This document shows, one piece after another, positions 9,361-18,818 of a DNA stretch of 64,000 nt. Each line of letters starts with the position of its first letter. The stretch's first letter is position 1. Origin of the DNA: Phycisphaerae bacterium (GTDB taxonomy: Bacteria; Planctomycetota; Phycisphaerae; Sedimentisphaerales; Sedimentisphaeraceae); assembly GCA_027078365.1 (NCBI GenBank), contig JALWYQ010000010.1, positions 1 through 64,000 of the forward strand, read 5' to 3'. Both the position numbers and the translations under genes were made by a program. The notes beneath the pieces are model-generated. The model had not been told where the DNA came from. It saw only the letters and a list, made by a program, of their open reading frames with translations, and did not search any database.

Positions 9361-9382
9361 GGGGCAGAATCCACTCTGCCCC
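9361..9382 (+). terminator. Possible terminator hairpin after metXW
   Basis: Perfect 8-bp stem GGGGCAGA/TCTGCCCC with a 6-base loop, 40 bp after the metXW stop. There is no T-run after it, so it may act weakly, or only protect the 3' end of the RNA. Confidence 0.4.
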
Positions 9383-9532
9383 TCATACACCGTCAATCCG
9401 AGGCCAACACCAATTACATTACTTCACTACCGTGATTCACAATGACTTTAAACTTCTTTAAGTATCGAAATCCCCTTGTTATTACGAAAGCAACAGAAAG
9501 GCTGTTCTAAATACTCAAAAAAGTTTGTTCTA

Positions 9533-9943
9533 TTAATTACCAGTCTGCAATTCGACTCTTCTGCAAACAATACGTCTTTCACCTAATAATTTCCCATTTG
9601 TAAAAAGTTGAAAACGATATTCTCCTGGTTCTGGAAATACAATACCATGCATATTTAAAGCCAAAGTCAATACGTGGCGTACATCTTTAAAAACCACTTT
9701 TTTGCTTTGCGAAAAGAGCACCCTATCTTCCTCCTCCACATTTATTAAATTAATCTGTATATCAGTCTCGCCATGGCCATTGGTTAATTCAGAAAAGAAA
9801 ACGAGCTGACTGTTTCTAATGGGAAATTTCGAAGCATTAACAACTTGAATTATATTAATTATGCTCGGCATTCCCGTTATGCGATCAAAGATAACTCTAT
9901 CGCAAGTAATTGCAGATAGTAAGATTGGCGATATTGCGTTCAT
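9533..9943 (-). CDS. DUF6941-like small cytoplasmic protein
   Basis: 136 aa with no signal peptide. The pattern CDRVIFDRITGMPSIINIIQVV, then FPIRNSQLVFFSELTNG, then VFPEPGEYRFQLFTNGKLLGER resembles the DUF6941 family of beta-sandwich proteins, of unknown function and frequent in Planctomycetota and Actinobacteria. The assignment rests on memory of that pattern only. AAGGAG six bases before the ATG makes the start secure. It stands alone between converging and diverging neighbours. Confidence 0.6.
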   Translation of the reverse strand: MNAISPILLSAITCDRVIFDRITGMPSIINIIQVVNASKFPIRNSQLVFFSELTNGHGETDIQINLINVEEEDRVLFSQSKKVVFKDVRHVLTLALNMHGIVFPEPGEYRFQLFTNGKLLGERRIVCRRVELQTGN

Positions 9944-10067
9944 CTGATCTCCTTCTGAGATTTATGTATTGTACAGGCGGATATTAATACTAGAAGCACA
10001 AAGCAAATCATAGCATTTGTGAACCAATAGAGCAATCTTTCATGGGCATTAGTCAGATATTTCTAAA

Positions 10068-10095
10068 TTGTAATGATTTTAATTTGATGTATAAT
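10068..10095 (+). promoter_or_regulatory. Sigma-70-type promoter for ilvD
   Basis: TTGTAA, a 16-bp spacer and a perfect TATAAT, about 55 bp before the ilvD start codon. No leader peptide rich in Ile/Val/Leu and no T-box was seen between it and the gene. Confidence 0.6.
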
Positions 10096-10148
10096 GAGTC
10101 GTTTGTACAATAAAACAAAACATTAATCCCCTTTTGGAGCAAAATATT

Positions 10149-11819
10149 ATGAAAAGTGATATGATAAAATCTGGCTACCAAAGAGCTCCTCACAGAGGCC
10201 TACTCAACGCTTGCGGTATCAGAAAAGACAGTATGAATAAACCTTTCATCGCAATAGCTAATAGTTTTTGTGAGATTGTGCCTGGACACGTCCACCTCGA
10301 TAAAGTCTCTAAGATAGTCAAGCAGGCTGTTCGTGATGCTGGCGGCGTTCCATTCGAATTTAATACTATTGCTGTATGTGATGGCATTGCGATGGGACAC
10401 ACCGGAATGAAGTACTCATTAGCTTCTCGCGAGATCATTGCAGATGCTGTAGAAACTATGGGGCAAGCTCATTGTTTTGACGCTATGGTCTGTATCCCAA
10501 ACTGCGACAAAGTTGTACCTGGAATGTTGATGGCTGCAATGAGACTCAATATCCCAACAATATTTGTATCTGGCGGACCAATGAAAGCTGGAAAAGACAA
10601 CGATGGCAATGTGGTCGATCTCATTAGTATATTTGAAGGCGTCGCCGCCTTAAAAGCGGGAAAAATCAACGAAGAAAAACTTGAAGAACTTGAATGTACG
10701 GGTTGTCCTAGTGAAGGAAGCTGTTCTGGAATGTTCACTGCAAATTCTATGAACTGTCTTTGCGAAGCCATTGGAATGGCATTACCAGGAAACGGAACAA
10801 TTCTAGCCACTGACCCTAGAAGAAAAGAACTTTTTGAGCAAGCTGGAAAAAGAATCGTTGAAATGGTTCAAGAAGATCTCAAACCACTAGATATTTTCAA
10901 AAAATCCAGCGTGGATAATGCTTTTATCTTAGACATGGCCATGGGAGGATCAACTAATACCGTTTTGCATACACTAGCCATTGCCAATGAAGCAGGAATT
11001 GAATACAACTTGGAAAACATTAATGAAATAAGCCATAAATGCCCAAATATATGCAAAGTTTCACCTTCTAGTCACTGGCATATGGAAGACGTAGATGCCG
11101 CTGGTGGAATCAGTGCAATACTAAATGAAATTAGCAAAACGGAACTTCTAGACACCCAGGCCAAGACAGTTACAGGAAAAACCCTTGGTGAAAATATTCA
11201 AGGTTGCGAAATCAAAGACAATGAAGTGATTCGCTCTATTGATAATGCATATTCTAAAACTGGAGGTCTCTCAATACTAACAGGTAATCTTGCACCAAAT
11301 GGAAGTGTAGTCAAAAGCGCTGGAGTTGCTCCAAGCATGCTTAAGCACAGTGGACCAGCCGTCATATTTGAAAGTCAAGAAGATGCATGCGAAGGTATCC
11401 TTGCAGGCAAGGTTAAATCGGGAGACGTCGTTGTTATTCGCTACGAAGGACCTAAGGGTGGCCCTGGAATGCAAGAGATGCTTAGTCCGACAAGCTATAT
11501 AATGGGCGCTGGTCTTGGTGAGAGTGTTGCTCTCCTTACTGATGGACGCTTTAGCGGCGGAACTCACGGTGCATGTATTGGACACATCAGTCCTGAAGCC
11601 GCCGTAGGAGGACCTATAGCATTGGTCAAGGAAGGTGATATCATCGAAATTGATATCCCAAATAATAGCATCGAACTCAAAGTATCAGAAGAAGAACTTG
11701 CTATCCGCAAGAAAAACTGGGTTGCTCCAGAACCAAATATCAAGAAAGGCTATCTTGCAAAATATGCATCAATGGCTACAAGCGCTGATACTGGTGCCAT
11801 TCTAAAATGGAAAAACTAA
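10149..11819 (+). CDS. ilvD: Dihydroxy-acid dehydratase
   Basis: Dehydrates dihydroxy-acid intermediates to 2-keto acids in valine, isoleucine and leucine synthesis. Family motifs are intact: [46 protein letters not shown] (iron-sulfur cysteines), [14 protein letters not shown] and [11 protein letters not shown]. The length of 556 aa is standard. The ATG at 10149 sits nine bases after GGAG; the TTG start in the track overlaps that ribosome site and is rejected. Monocistronic, with its own promoter and terminator; the other ilv genes are not in the window. Confidence 0.97.
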   Translation: MKSDMIKSGYQRAPHRGLLNACGIRKDSMNKPFIAIANSFCEIVPGHVHLDKVSKIVKQAVRDAGGVPFEFNTIAVCDGIAMGHTGMKYSLASREIIADAVETMGQAHCFDAMVCIPNCDKVVPGMLMAAMRLNIPTIFVSGGPMKAGKDNDGNVVDLISIFEGVAALKAGKINEEKLEELECTGCPSEGSCSGMFTANSMNCLCEAIGMALPGNGTILATDPRRKELFEQAGKRIVEMVQEDLKPLDIFKKSSVDNAFILDMAMGGSTNTVLHTLAIANEAGIEYNLENINEISHKCPNICKVSPSSHWHMEDVDAAGGISAILNEISKTELLDTQAKTVTGKTLGENIQGCEIKDNEVIRSIDNAYSKTGGLSILTGNLAPNGSVVKSAGVAPSMLKHSGPAVIFESQEDACEGILAGKVKSGDVVVIRYEGPKGGPGMQEMLSPTSYIMGAGLGESVALLTDGRFSGGTHGACIGHISPEAAVGGPIALVKEGDIIEIDIPNNSIELKVSEEELAIRKKNWVAPEPNIKKGYLAKYASMATSADTGAILKWKN

Positions 11820-11835
11820 ATTAAAAACAAAATTA

Positions 11836-11860
11836 GGGGCCCAAATCAGGGCCCCCTTTT
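11836..11860 (+). terminator. Terminator of ilvD
   Basis: Stem GGGGCCC/GGGCCCC with a 6-base loop followed by CTTTT, 17 bp after the ilvD stop. Confidence 0.8.
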
Positions 11861-11873
11861 AGAGAATTAGTCT

Positions 11874-12311
11874 ATGAGTAAGAAACAATATCCATGGTAT
11901 GTTGCAGGCTTGCATTTCCAATGCTTTGAATGTGGCAATTGCTGTAGTGGCCCTGAAGAAGGCTATATCTGGACAACAGATGAAGAAGTCGAAATGATAG
12001 CTAAAAAGCTTGAGATGGATGTAGATGAATTCAGAGACAAATACATCAAAACTATAGGATCTAGGCAAACAATAATTGAAGACTCTAAAAGCAAAGATTG
12101 CATATTCCTCTGCGATAGGAACGGCACACGCGGTTGTAGCATATATGAAGTCCGTCCAAATCAGTGTAGAACCTGGCCATTCTGGGATATGAACCTAGAA
12201 ACTCCTGACGACTGGAATTTTGCGGCTCGCAACTGCCCTGGCATTAATAGTGGGCGTCTATACACCTACGATGAAATTGAACAACGCAGAACACAGAAAA
12301 AGTGGTGGTAA
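11874..12311 (+). CDS. YkgJ-family cysteine cluster protein (first of a pair)
   Basis: 145 aa. The N-terminal CFECGNCCSGPEEGYIW and the later CSIYEVRPNQCRTWPFW match the YkgJ family, whose cysteine clusters are thought to bind zinc or iron; the role is unknown. It begins 14 bp after the ilvD terminator and is followed by a second member of the same family, so the two are likely co-expressed. Confidence 0.8.
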   Translation: MSKKQYPWYVAGLHFQCFECGNCCSGPEEGYIWTTDEEVEMIAKKLEMDVDEFRDKYIKTIGSRQTIIEDSKSKDCIFLCDRNGTRGCSIYEVRPNQCRTWPFWDMNLETPDDWNFAARNCPGINSGRLYTYDEIEQRRTQKKWW

Positions 12312-12318
12312 TTTCAAG

Positions 12319-12750
12319 GTGAAGATCAAAGAGCATATAATCGATGAAGTAGAAAAAATATACAACTGGATCGATAGACAGATAAAAGCGAATGTAACCG
12401 AAAATGACAGGTGTGACGGTTGCGGGAAATGTTGCGATTTTGAGAAATTCGGCCATAAGCTCTATATCACGAGCCCAGAGCTGATCTATTTTAAAATGAG
12501 AATCGGCGCAAACAACCTAAAAACGATGCCAACAGGGATATGCCCATATCAAGTTGATAATAAATGTACGGTACACGCACATCGCTTTGCCGGTTGTAGA
12601 ATATTTTTCTGCAAAGCCGATGAGGATTTTCAGTCTAAACTTAGCGAAGAAGCAATCTTGAAATTCAAGAAAATCTGCAAAGATAGAGACATCCCATACG
12701 AATACACTGAGCTTGCACGCTCACTAAATTCTCTTGCTTTGCAAGCTTAG
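12319..12750 (+). CDS. YkgJ-family cysteine cluster protein (second of a pair)
   Basis: About 143 aa with the cluster CDGCGKCCDFEKFG, then CPYQVDNKCTVHAHRFAGCRIFFC. The similarity to its neighbour is limited to the cysteine pattern, so the pair may be an old duplication or a heterodimer. The track start at 12220 would overlap the upstream gene by 92 bp in another frame and gives a foreign-looking N-terminus. The in-frame GTG at 12319, eight bases after the previous stop and preceded by GGTGG, is the better start. Confidence 0.75.
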   Translation: MKIKEHIIDEVEKIYNWIDRQIKANVTENDRCDGCGKCCDFEKFGHKLYITSPELIYFKMRIGANNLKTMPTGICPYQVDNKCTVHAHRFAGCRIFFCKADEDFQSKLSEEAILKFKKICKDRDIPYEYTELARSLNSLALQA

Positions 12751-12752
12751 TC

Positions 12753-13721
12753 TTAAGGAAGGGGAATACTCTTTTCCGGTATTCTAGGGTCTATATATTT
12801 TACCTTTCCTTGAATCGTGCCATACTTTTCATAGAACCCATAGATCTTTTTAAGTTTCTCAGATTCACTCGCCTCAAGATATACGCTTGCTTTACCAACA
12901 GGAGAACCCCACCTAATTCTAGTCCCATCTTTTGCAACTAAGGTTAATTGAGATTTATCAACATTGCGACTACCATAATCTCTAACATCAATATATGCAA
13001 TCTCGGATAACAATGGCTTTTTGTGGCCTCTTTTAGCGTCCATTACCTGAAAGACTTCAACAAGTTCAATAGCAGCATCAACATCATCACCTCGCCAGAT
13101 ATTGCCAGCAACCGGCTTTTTATGTTTATCTTTCTTAAAACCTTTAACTTCTGCAATATGTAGCTGTGGCATCGACACATACCGTAACAAATGCAAATTC
13201 TTATCAACATAGAATTGCTTGCCTTTACCAAAGTCAAGATACACTACCGGTTTTCTGTATTTACTGCTTATTTCAATGCCGTTATATTTTGTTGAGACTC
13301 GCAAGCTATCAGAGTCAAACCACTCAACTTCCTTAAGAATTTGGTATACCTTGCCAGCTGTTTTATCGTCAAGAGGAGGATTTTTTCTGCCGTAAGCGGC
13401 CTCTACAGTTTTGAAAATTCTGTCTTCTAACGCATGATTAACCCATTCAGGTTTATCAACAAGCGTCATGTATATCTCATGTGGTTCTCGACTATACACT
13501 TCGCGTAAAACGTATGATTCAAGATATTTAAAACCGAATCCTATCCCAGCAATAACAGCTAATAATGCCATTAAGGAAAAAACCATGTGAATAAACACAA
13601 CAGAAGAACTATCCGATGAACGACGAACTTTTGCCTTTCTGGGCTTTTTAGACCCAAAGGAAAATATGCTATTGCTGGTTTTCTGATTCTTTTTTTTAGC
13701 TTTTCTCTTTTTCTTTGCCAT
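12753..13721 (-). CDS. FtsQ/DivIB-like bitopic cell-envelope protein
   Basis: 322 aa: a very basic cytoplasmic head (residues 1-35, lysine/arginine repeats), one membrane helix (about 43-66, VFIHMVFSLMALLAVIAGIGFGF) and an extracytoplasmic alpha/beta region with a POTRA-like first part (YNGIEISSKYRKPVVYLDF) and a FtsQ-like second part (VDKNLHLL). This topology, and the position as the gene after murC-murB-ddl, match FtsQ/DivIB in the dcw clusters of other bacteria. Sequence identity to known FtsQ looks low, so the name comes mainly from architecture and context. Planctomycetes generally lack FtsZ, which makes the retention notable. Confidence 0.65.
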   Translation of the reverse strand: MAKKKRKAKKKNQKTSNSIFSFGSKKPRKAKVRRSSDSSSVVFIHMVFSLMALLAVIAGIGFGFKYLESYVLREVYSREPHEIYMTLVDKPEWVNHALEDRIFKTVEAAYGRKNPPLDDKTAGKVYQILKEVEWFDSDSLRVSTKYNGIEISSKYRKPVVYLDFGKGKQFYVDKNLHLLRYVSMPQLHIAEVKGFKKDKHKKPVAGNIWRGDDVDAAIELVEVFQVMDAKRGHKKPLLSEIAYIDVRDYGSRNVDKSQLTLVAKDGTRIRWGSPVGKASVYLEASESEKLKKIYGFYEKYGTIQGKVKYIDPRIPEKSIPLP

Positions 13722-13769
13722 TACACCATCAATCTCTTAAGAGAAATCTAGGGTTCTAAATTAAGCTTA

Positions 13770-14705
13770 TTAAATTTGATAAGCAGATCTGATTATACAT
13801 CTACAAAGCTCTCCTTCACTAAGGCCTTTGTGATGAGCAGCTTTTGGAAGAAGCGAATGGCTTGTAAATCCTGGGATCGTATTAATCTCCAGAACATAAC
13901 AATCTCCATTCTCATCGAGCATGAAATCAACTCTAGCCAGATCTTTTGCACCAATTACATCAAAACATTTAAGAGCAATTTCTTGCATTTCCCTTGCTAA
14001 TATTACATCGTTAATTGTGTCAAAAAGATACTCTGTCTCGTCACTTAAATATTTCGCCGTATAGTCATAAAAGCCCATCTTGCTACGAATTTCTATTATC
14101 GGCAAAACTTCATCACCAACAATACCAACTGTAAATTCTGGGCCTGAAAGAAAGTCCTCTATCATAGCAGAGCCATATTTCTCCATACAGTCAATTGCAG
14201 ATCTAACCGCAGCCAAACTTCCAACTCTTATCTCAACACCCAAGCTACTACCTTGAAGTGGCGGCTTAACAACAAATTTGCCCTTTTCATTGTTAAGTTG
14301 TTGCACTAGCTCATCAAAGTTTGTGCCTTGAGAGACTTCGTGTGATTTCGGAACTCTGATGCCATTTTCTAGAAATAACTCATTAGCCTTTATTTTATCG
14401 AATGCAAGTCTAGAAGCTTTGGAGCCACTACCTGTAAAAAGTAGTGATTTACTTTCTAAAATTTGTTGGATTTGTCCGTCCTCGCCCCATTGACCATGCA
14501 ACGCAAGAAAGAACATCTCTATCGATGTATCGTCTAGGATTTCTAAATTATCAGGGGTAACATCTGCGCAAACAACATCAAAGCCTTCAGATTTCAAGAT
14601 TCGTCCGACATTTTTACCACTCTGCAGAGAAACATCTCTCTCACTGCCAACACCACCCATTAAAACGGCAACTTTGCGAGGCATGCTAACTAAATCGTAT
14701 GACAT
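13770..14705 (-). CDS. ddl: D-alanine--D-alanine ligase
   Basis: Joins two D-alanines for the peptidoglycan stem. ATP-grasp motifs are present: VAVLMGGVGSERDVSLQSG at the N-terminus, FVVKPPLQGSSLGVEI, and ARVDFMLDENGDCYVLEINTIPGFT with the metal-binding E/N residues. 311 aa, normal. An internal ATG at 14684 (MPRKVAV) would also fit the family start; the first ATG is kept. It lies 15 bp after murB in the same operon. Confidence 0.96.
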   Translation of the reverse strand: MSYDLVSMPRKVAVLMGGVGSERDVSLQSGKNVGRILKSEGFDVVCADVTPDNLEILDDTSIEMFFLALHGQWGEDGQIQQILESKSLLFTGSGSKASRLAFDKIKANELFLENGIRVPKSHEVSQGTNFDELVQQLNNEKGKFVVKPPLQGSSLGVEIRVGSLAAVRSAIDCMEKYGSAMIEDFLSGPEFTVGIVGDEVLPIIEIRSKMGFYDYTAKYLSDETEYLFDTINDVILAREMQEIALKCFDVIGAKDLARVDFMLDENGDCYVLEINTIPGFTSHSLLPKAAHHKGLSEGELCRCIIRSAYQI

Positions 14706-14720
14706 TACAAGGCCTCAGTG

Positions 14721-15599
14721 TTACCATATCTCAAGCTCAAGTTCTAAACTAACATCAAACTTCTCACGAACCTTTGCTTTGACAATTGAAATCAATTCAA
14801 TCACATCGCTAGCCGTGCATCCCTTATTAGCAATGATAAAATTAGCATGCTTATCACTTACTTCAGCACCACCACATTGAGTTCCCTTCAAGCCAGCCCT
14901 ATCTATCAAGGCTCCTGCAGAAAGCCCACGAGGATTTTTAAAGATGCACCCAGCGTTACGCTTATCCATCGGCTGAGAATTTTTCTTATAAATCCAAATT
15001 TCCTTGATATTACGTAAGATCTGCTCAGAATCACTTTCAACAAGCCTAAGTTTTGCGGCAAGTATAAACTTGGCAGTAATATTAACCCAGCGATAATCAA
15101 ACTCCAATTCAGGCTTTGATTTCTCAAAAACATTGCCATCTTTATCCATCAAGATAACAGATTCTACACTAGCCCCAATATCACCAAAGCTACCACCAGC
15201 ATTCATCCTTACTGCGCCGCCAATAGTACCAGGTATGCCGGTTAAACCCTCAAGACCGCTAAGTTTTTTCCTCACACAATCTAGAACGAGTTTACTCAGA
15301 CTTGCTCCAGCCCAAGCCGTAACGACCTCGCCATCAAATTCCACATTAGCGAAATCATTACCACCAAGCTTGATTACAGCTCCGCGCACCCCTTCATCTT
15401 TAACAAGTACGTTTGAGCCTTGCCCCAAGATGTAGATAGGAATACTGTTCTCGTTGCATCTCTTTGTAACTTCCTTGAGCTCGTTAAGATTTCGCGGAGT
15501 CAACAAATAATCTGCATTGCCGCCAACACCATACCATGTCAAACCACTTAGAGGGCAATCTTGCCTAACTATCTCTTCTAAGCCACTGAATATACTCAT
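14721..15599 (-). CDS. murB: UDP-N-acetylenolpyruvoylglucosamine reductase
   Basis: FAD-dependent reduction to UDP-MurNAc. Motifs: TWYGVGGNADYLL, ILGQGSNVLVKD, GLTGIPGTIGGAVRMNAG, AGCIFKNPRGLSAGALID, and HANFIIANKGCTASDV. No insertion is evident, which suggests a compact, type-II-like MurB. The ATG at 15599 has GGAAGG six bases upstream and is chosen over the GTG at 15626. It overlaps the end of murC by 35 bp, so translation is probably coupled. Confidence 0.95.
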   Translation of the reverse strand: MSIFSGLEEIVRQDCPLSGLTWYGVGGNADYLLTPRNLNELKEVTKRCNENSIPIYILGQGSNVLVKDEGVRGAVIKLGGNDFANVEFDGEVVTAWAGASLSKLVLDCVRKKLSGLEGLTGIPGTIGGAVRMNAGGSFGDIGASVESVILMDKDGNVFEKSKPELEFDYRWVNITAKFILAAKLRLVESDSEQILRNIKEIWIYKKNSQPMDKRNAGCIFKNPRGLSAGALIDRAGLKGTQCGGAEVSDKHANFIIANKGCTASDVIELISIVKAKVREKFDVSLELELEIW

Positions 15600-17040
15600 C
15601 TGAAACCTTCCAAATATCGCCTGCACCCATAGTTACAATCACATCACCACTATCAATATTCTCTTTAAGATACTCGCATATTCCTGAAAAGCTGTCAATA
15701 AAAACAGCTTCAGAACCACTTTGGCGAATCCTATCAACTAAAATTTCTGAATTAACTTCATGCCTAGACTCTTGCGTATCGCGAACAAAATAAATATCAG
15801 GCACAATCGTAATATCTGCTAACTTAAAGCTTTCTGCAAAATCATCAAGCAAAAACCTTGTTCGACTATATTGGTGAGGCTGAAAGATACACACAAGTCT
15901 CTTTGGATTGAACCTTTGAGTTATGGCCTCAAGTGAAGCTTTTATCTCCGTTGGATGATGCGCATAATCATCTAGTATTTTTATTCCCGCCATTTGAGCT
16001 TTAACCATCATCCTTCGGTCTGCACCGTTATAATCCCCCATAACAGAAAGGATACCAGCCATATCAACACCTGAAGATGCCGCAGCTGCTACAACAGCTA
16101 AAGCATTGTAAATATTATGTTTTCCTGGCATTGAAAGCTTGACTCTACCGACGGTGTAACCCTTAAAGCAAACATTAAACTCATAGAGACCATCAATCAT
16201 ACGAATGCAATCTGCGGAAAAATCTGCCTGCTTTTCAAGACCAAACGTTACTAGATTGATACGACTAAGTATCTCCCCGGATGCTTTCGACGCATATCTT
16301 GCCAAGAACTCAGGGTAATTCTTATCGTCACTGTTGACAATAACGCTACCACTGTTTCTAGTGCCATGAGCAAACGAGACAAATGCGTCTATTATGTCCG
16401 ACTCGTCTTTGTAATAGTCTAAGTGATCTTGTTCTATATTTAATATGACAGCTATCTGTGGATGTATATTCAGAAAACTTCTATCGTATTCACAAGCTTC
16501 TGCCAGAAAATAATCACTATCACCAACACCACTGGAACCTTCAAGTTGAGGTATATCTGCGCCAACTATATAGTTTGGAAATGTTTTCAAAGAATCTAAG
16601 ACAAACGCTAACCAGCCAGTAGTAGTACTCTTTCCATGTGTACCAGCAATAGCGATTCCACGGTACTCATCCATCAAATTGCCTAGCATTTGGGCGTATT
16701 TTAGAACTTTAAACCCTTTAGATCTTGCATAGGCTAGTTCAGGATTACTTTCGTTAATTGCTGCCGATATAACGACAGTATCAATATCATCTCCAAGCCT
16801 CTCTATCCATTCTTGAAAATGTCCTATCTTGATATCTGCACCCAGCTTAGAGAGCCGATTAGTAACAAAACCGCCCTCCATATCAGAACCGCTAACTTTC
16901 GCCCCGTTCTTTAACAGTATCTTGGCCAATCCACTCATGCCAATACCGCCTATACCGATGAAATAGTACTGCTTACCCTCAAACGAGCGGCGGCTAGAGA
17001 CTTGTGGCGAATATTGTTTGTCTTTCGTTTCTTTTATCAC
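15565..17040 (-). CDS. murC: UDP-N-acetylmuramate--L-alanine ligase
   Basis: Adds L-Ala to UDP-MurNAc. Mur-ligase motifs: YYFIGIGGIGMSGLA, the ATP loop GIAGTHGKSTTTGWLA, LNIEQDHLDYY, MPGKHNIYNALA and DDYAHHPTEIKASL. 491 aa. The start is a GTG, since no ATG precedes the conserved N-terminal fold. It is the first gene of murC-murB-ddl-FtsQ-like. The following dcw genes of the classic order (ftsA, ftsZ) are absent; the operon ends after the FtsQ-like gene. Confidence 0.96.
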   Translation of the reverse strand: MIKETKDKQYSPQVSSRRSFEGKQYYFIGIGGIGMSGLAKILLKNGAKVSGSDMEGGFVTNRLSKLGADIKIGHFQEWIERLGDDIDTVVISAAINESNPELAYARSKGFKVLKYAQMLGNLMDEYRGIAIAGTHGKSTTTGWLAFVLDSLKTFPNYIVGADIPQLEGSSGVGDSDYFLAEACEYDRSFLNIHPQIAVILNIEQDHLDYYKDESDIIDAFVSFAHGTRNSGSVIVNSDDKNYPEFLARYASKASGEILSRINLVTFGLEKQADFSADCIRMIDGLYEFNVCFKGYTVGRVKLSMPGKHNIYNALAVVAAAASSGVDMAGILSVMGDYNGADRRMMVKAQMAGIKILDDYAHHPTEIKASLEAITQRFNPKRLVCIFQPHQYSRTRFLLDDFAESFKLADITIVPDIYFVRDTQESRHEVNSEILVDRIRQSGSEAVFIDSFSGICEYLKENIDSGDVIVTMGAGDIWKVSDEYIQWLRRDS

Positions 17041-17150
17041 TTGATTAACCAGAAAATTCCTTTTTTCATGGGATTAAGATACCTGTATTTAGGATAGCAA
17101 GACAGGCTAGATTTACAAGCTTAAATACTCTTTAGATTGGCAAATAGCCA

Positions 17151-17184
17151 TAAAAAAAGGCTCATGAAAAATATCAAGAGCCTT
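17151..17184 (-). terminator. Terminator of the caspase-like gene
   Basis: Stem AAGGCTC/GAGCCTT with a 14-base loop; on the minus strand it ends in seven T followed by ATGG. Confidence 0.8.
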
Positions 17185-17207
17185 AAAATACACATAAGAA
17201 TATAAAT

Positions 17208-18653
17208 CTAATAATACTCAACCATTGTATCATCTAACCACGATTGAGCAAAAATAGCAAAGTCGTCTAGATCAACCATGCAATCGGCATTGAAATCTGC
17301 AGGTAAAATTGGATGAGTCTCATCGCCACAGAACGGTTCGTGAGGTTTCCAAATTCCATTGATAGGTCCGGTCGAAATATTTAGGCAATAAAGTTCCATC
17401 GTTGCTGTAGGGCTCGTTCGTTCAATAACAAGCTCATTCTCAACAGGGTCGCTATTGATAATTTGCCAAGGAATCAAAAGCGGTATCTTTCTTTCTGGCG
17501 GCAATATCGGCTCTGGGAATTCTACAGGATAACCATTAAAAGTAATATTCCAATCCGCCTGTTCGATAGCATCCGCACTACATATTTCTATAAACGGCTC
17601 TGCTTCATCGCCAGGTTGCATAGAAACTTGATTGAATGCCTCTTGCCAACCTGAATTGAGTGTAAAGTGAAAACTGCTAACATCTGCACTTACAAAGACA
17701 GGACTTGTAGGGTCTGATTCTGGTAGTCCATAAGGATCGGATATCGGAGATAACGAGTCAATGTACTCAAGGAGATCAAATTCCATGGCGCCATGATCAT
17801 CAATGAATAGAACAAGCTGTGTATCAGAGTCTAGCCCTTCGCAAGCCTTCTCAACAGCATTCTTGAGAGTATCTTTAGTAAAACCATCAAGGGTTACAAT
17901 ATCGTAGTCTTTTCCGAAGAAATACTCCCAAATCCTACCATCCCCCCAAATTCCTTCTAAGGCCTCTCTCATATTCTTTACGTCGTTATGATGACGCTGA
18001 TTAGTCTGAGCGCCTCCCGCAACAATTGCTCTATGCTTAACCCAAGCCTCATTCCACTTGATATTTTCACCACCATTACCAGACGCTACCACAGGATGCT
18101 CTAAATTATCATAGTTAGGACCAGAATCGTCTCTAGCTCGTGCAGACTCAAGGTCCTGCTTAACATTACCACTACTTTGGCCATCTCTCAACACACCAGA
18201 CTCGCTACGTGTACCGCTTTGTGCTTTACCCGCAATCGCATCGGTCCAATTATCGCCGAGGTCTTTTGATTTATTACCATCCTTTTTGATATACTCATCT
18301 GACCAGCCTCTCGAAGTTTCATTTGCTTGAGAAGCACTTCCGGCTACCCAAGGAACTCCTGGACAACAACCACTCGGGCCAAAAATCCTTTGGATGTCAT
18401 CAAGCATACCACCACCAAAGCACGAACTAACCATTATCTTTACATCGTGAACCTGGCACACTCCATACTCATCCTTTGGTATAGAATCGCAAATCCATTT
18501 GGCAAGCTCTGTATCTCTAACATTTTTTCCGTCACTGCAACATATAGCTGAGTGTTCGCCGACACCTTGAGTTGGCGCCGGAGTATCAGCCGCATGGATA
18601 GAAACTGAAAGAATAAGACAAATGGCAACTGAGTATTTAGTAATTTTAAGCAT
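17208..18653 (-). CDS. Secreted caspase/C13-like (clan CD) protein, apparently permuted, with dockerin-like C-terminus
   Basis: 481 aa with a signal peptide (SVAICLILSVSIHA). Residues about 66-145 read like the second half of a clan CD cysteine peptidase: a strand ending in the catalytic cysteine (VKIMVSSCFGGGML, C78), then PWVAGSASQANETSRGW, then GDNWTDAIAG. Residues about 207-300 read like the first half: HRAIVAGG, RHHNDVKNMREAL, TLKNAVEKA and the catalytic His-Gly strand QLVLFIDDHGAMEF (H287). In caspases and legumains the His block comes before the Cys block; here the order is reversed. The C-terminus has a beta-rich region and a single dockerin-like repeat (DFNADCMVDLDDFAIFAQSW). Substrate unknown. 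Monocistronic. Confidence 0.7.
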   Translation of the reverse strand: MLKITKYSVAICLILSVSIHAADTPAPTQGVGEHSAICCSDGKNVRDTELAKWICDSIPKDEYGVCQVHDVKIMVSSCFGGGMLDDIQRIFGPSGCCPGVPWVAGSASQANETSRGWSDEYIKKDGNKSKDLGDNWTDAIAGKAQSGTRSESGVLRDGQSSGNVKQDLESARARDDSGPNYDNLEHPVVASGNGGENIKWNEAWVKHRAIVAGGAQTNQRHHNDVKNMREALEGIWGDGRIWEYFFGKDYDIVTLDGFTKDTLKNAVEKACEGLDSDTQLVLFIDDHGAMEFDLLEYIDSLSPISDPYGLPESDPTSPVFVSADVSSFHFTLNSGWQEAFNQVSMQPGDEAEPFIEICSADAIEQADWNITFNGYPVEFPEPILPPERKIPLLIPWQIINSDPVENELVIERTSPTATMELYCLNISTGPINGIWKPHEPFCGDETHPILPADFNADCMVDLDDFAIFAQSWLDDTMVEYY

Positions 18654-18818
18654 CGCACATATCCCCTAAAAACAAACGTAACGTCCCTCTGCGCATTTTA
18701 GATCATAAAAGTGCCTTTTTCCAGGCAATTGACAACTCTCACGACTAAATAGGGTATAATTACTTATCAAACTACCAACACGAGACGCAATGTGAATATT
18801 ACAATGGCATAACAGAAA

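Noticed and set aside
18729-18760. TTGACA and TATAAT on the plus strand between the caspase-like and dat genes
   Set aside because: The spacer is 20 bp and no plus-strand gene follows; possible antisense promoter, but not supported.
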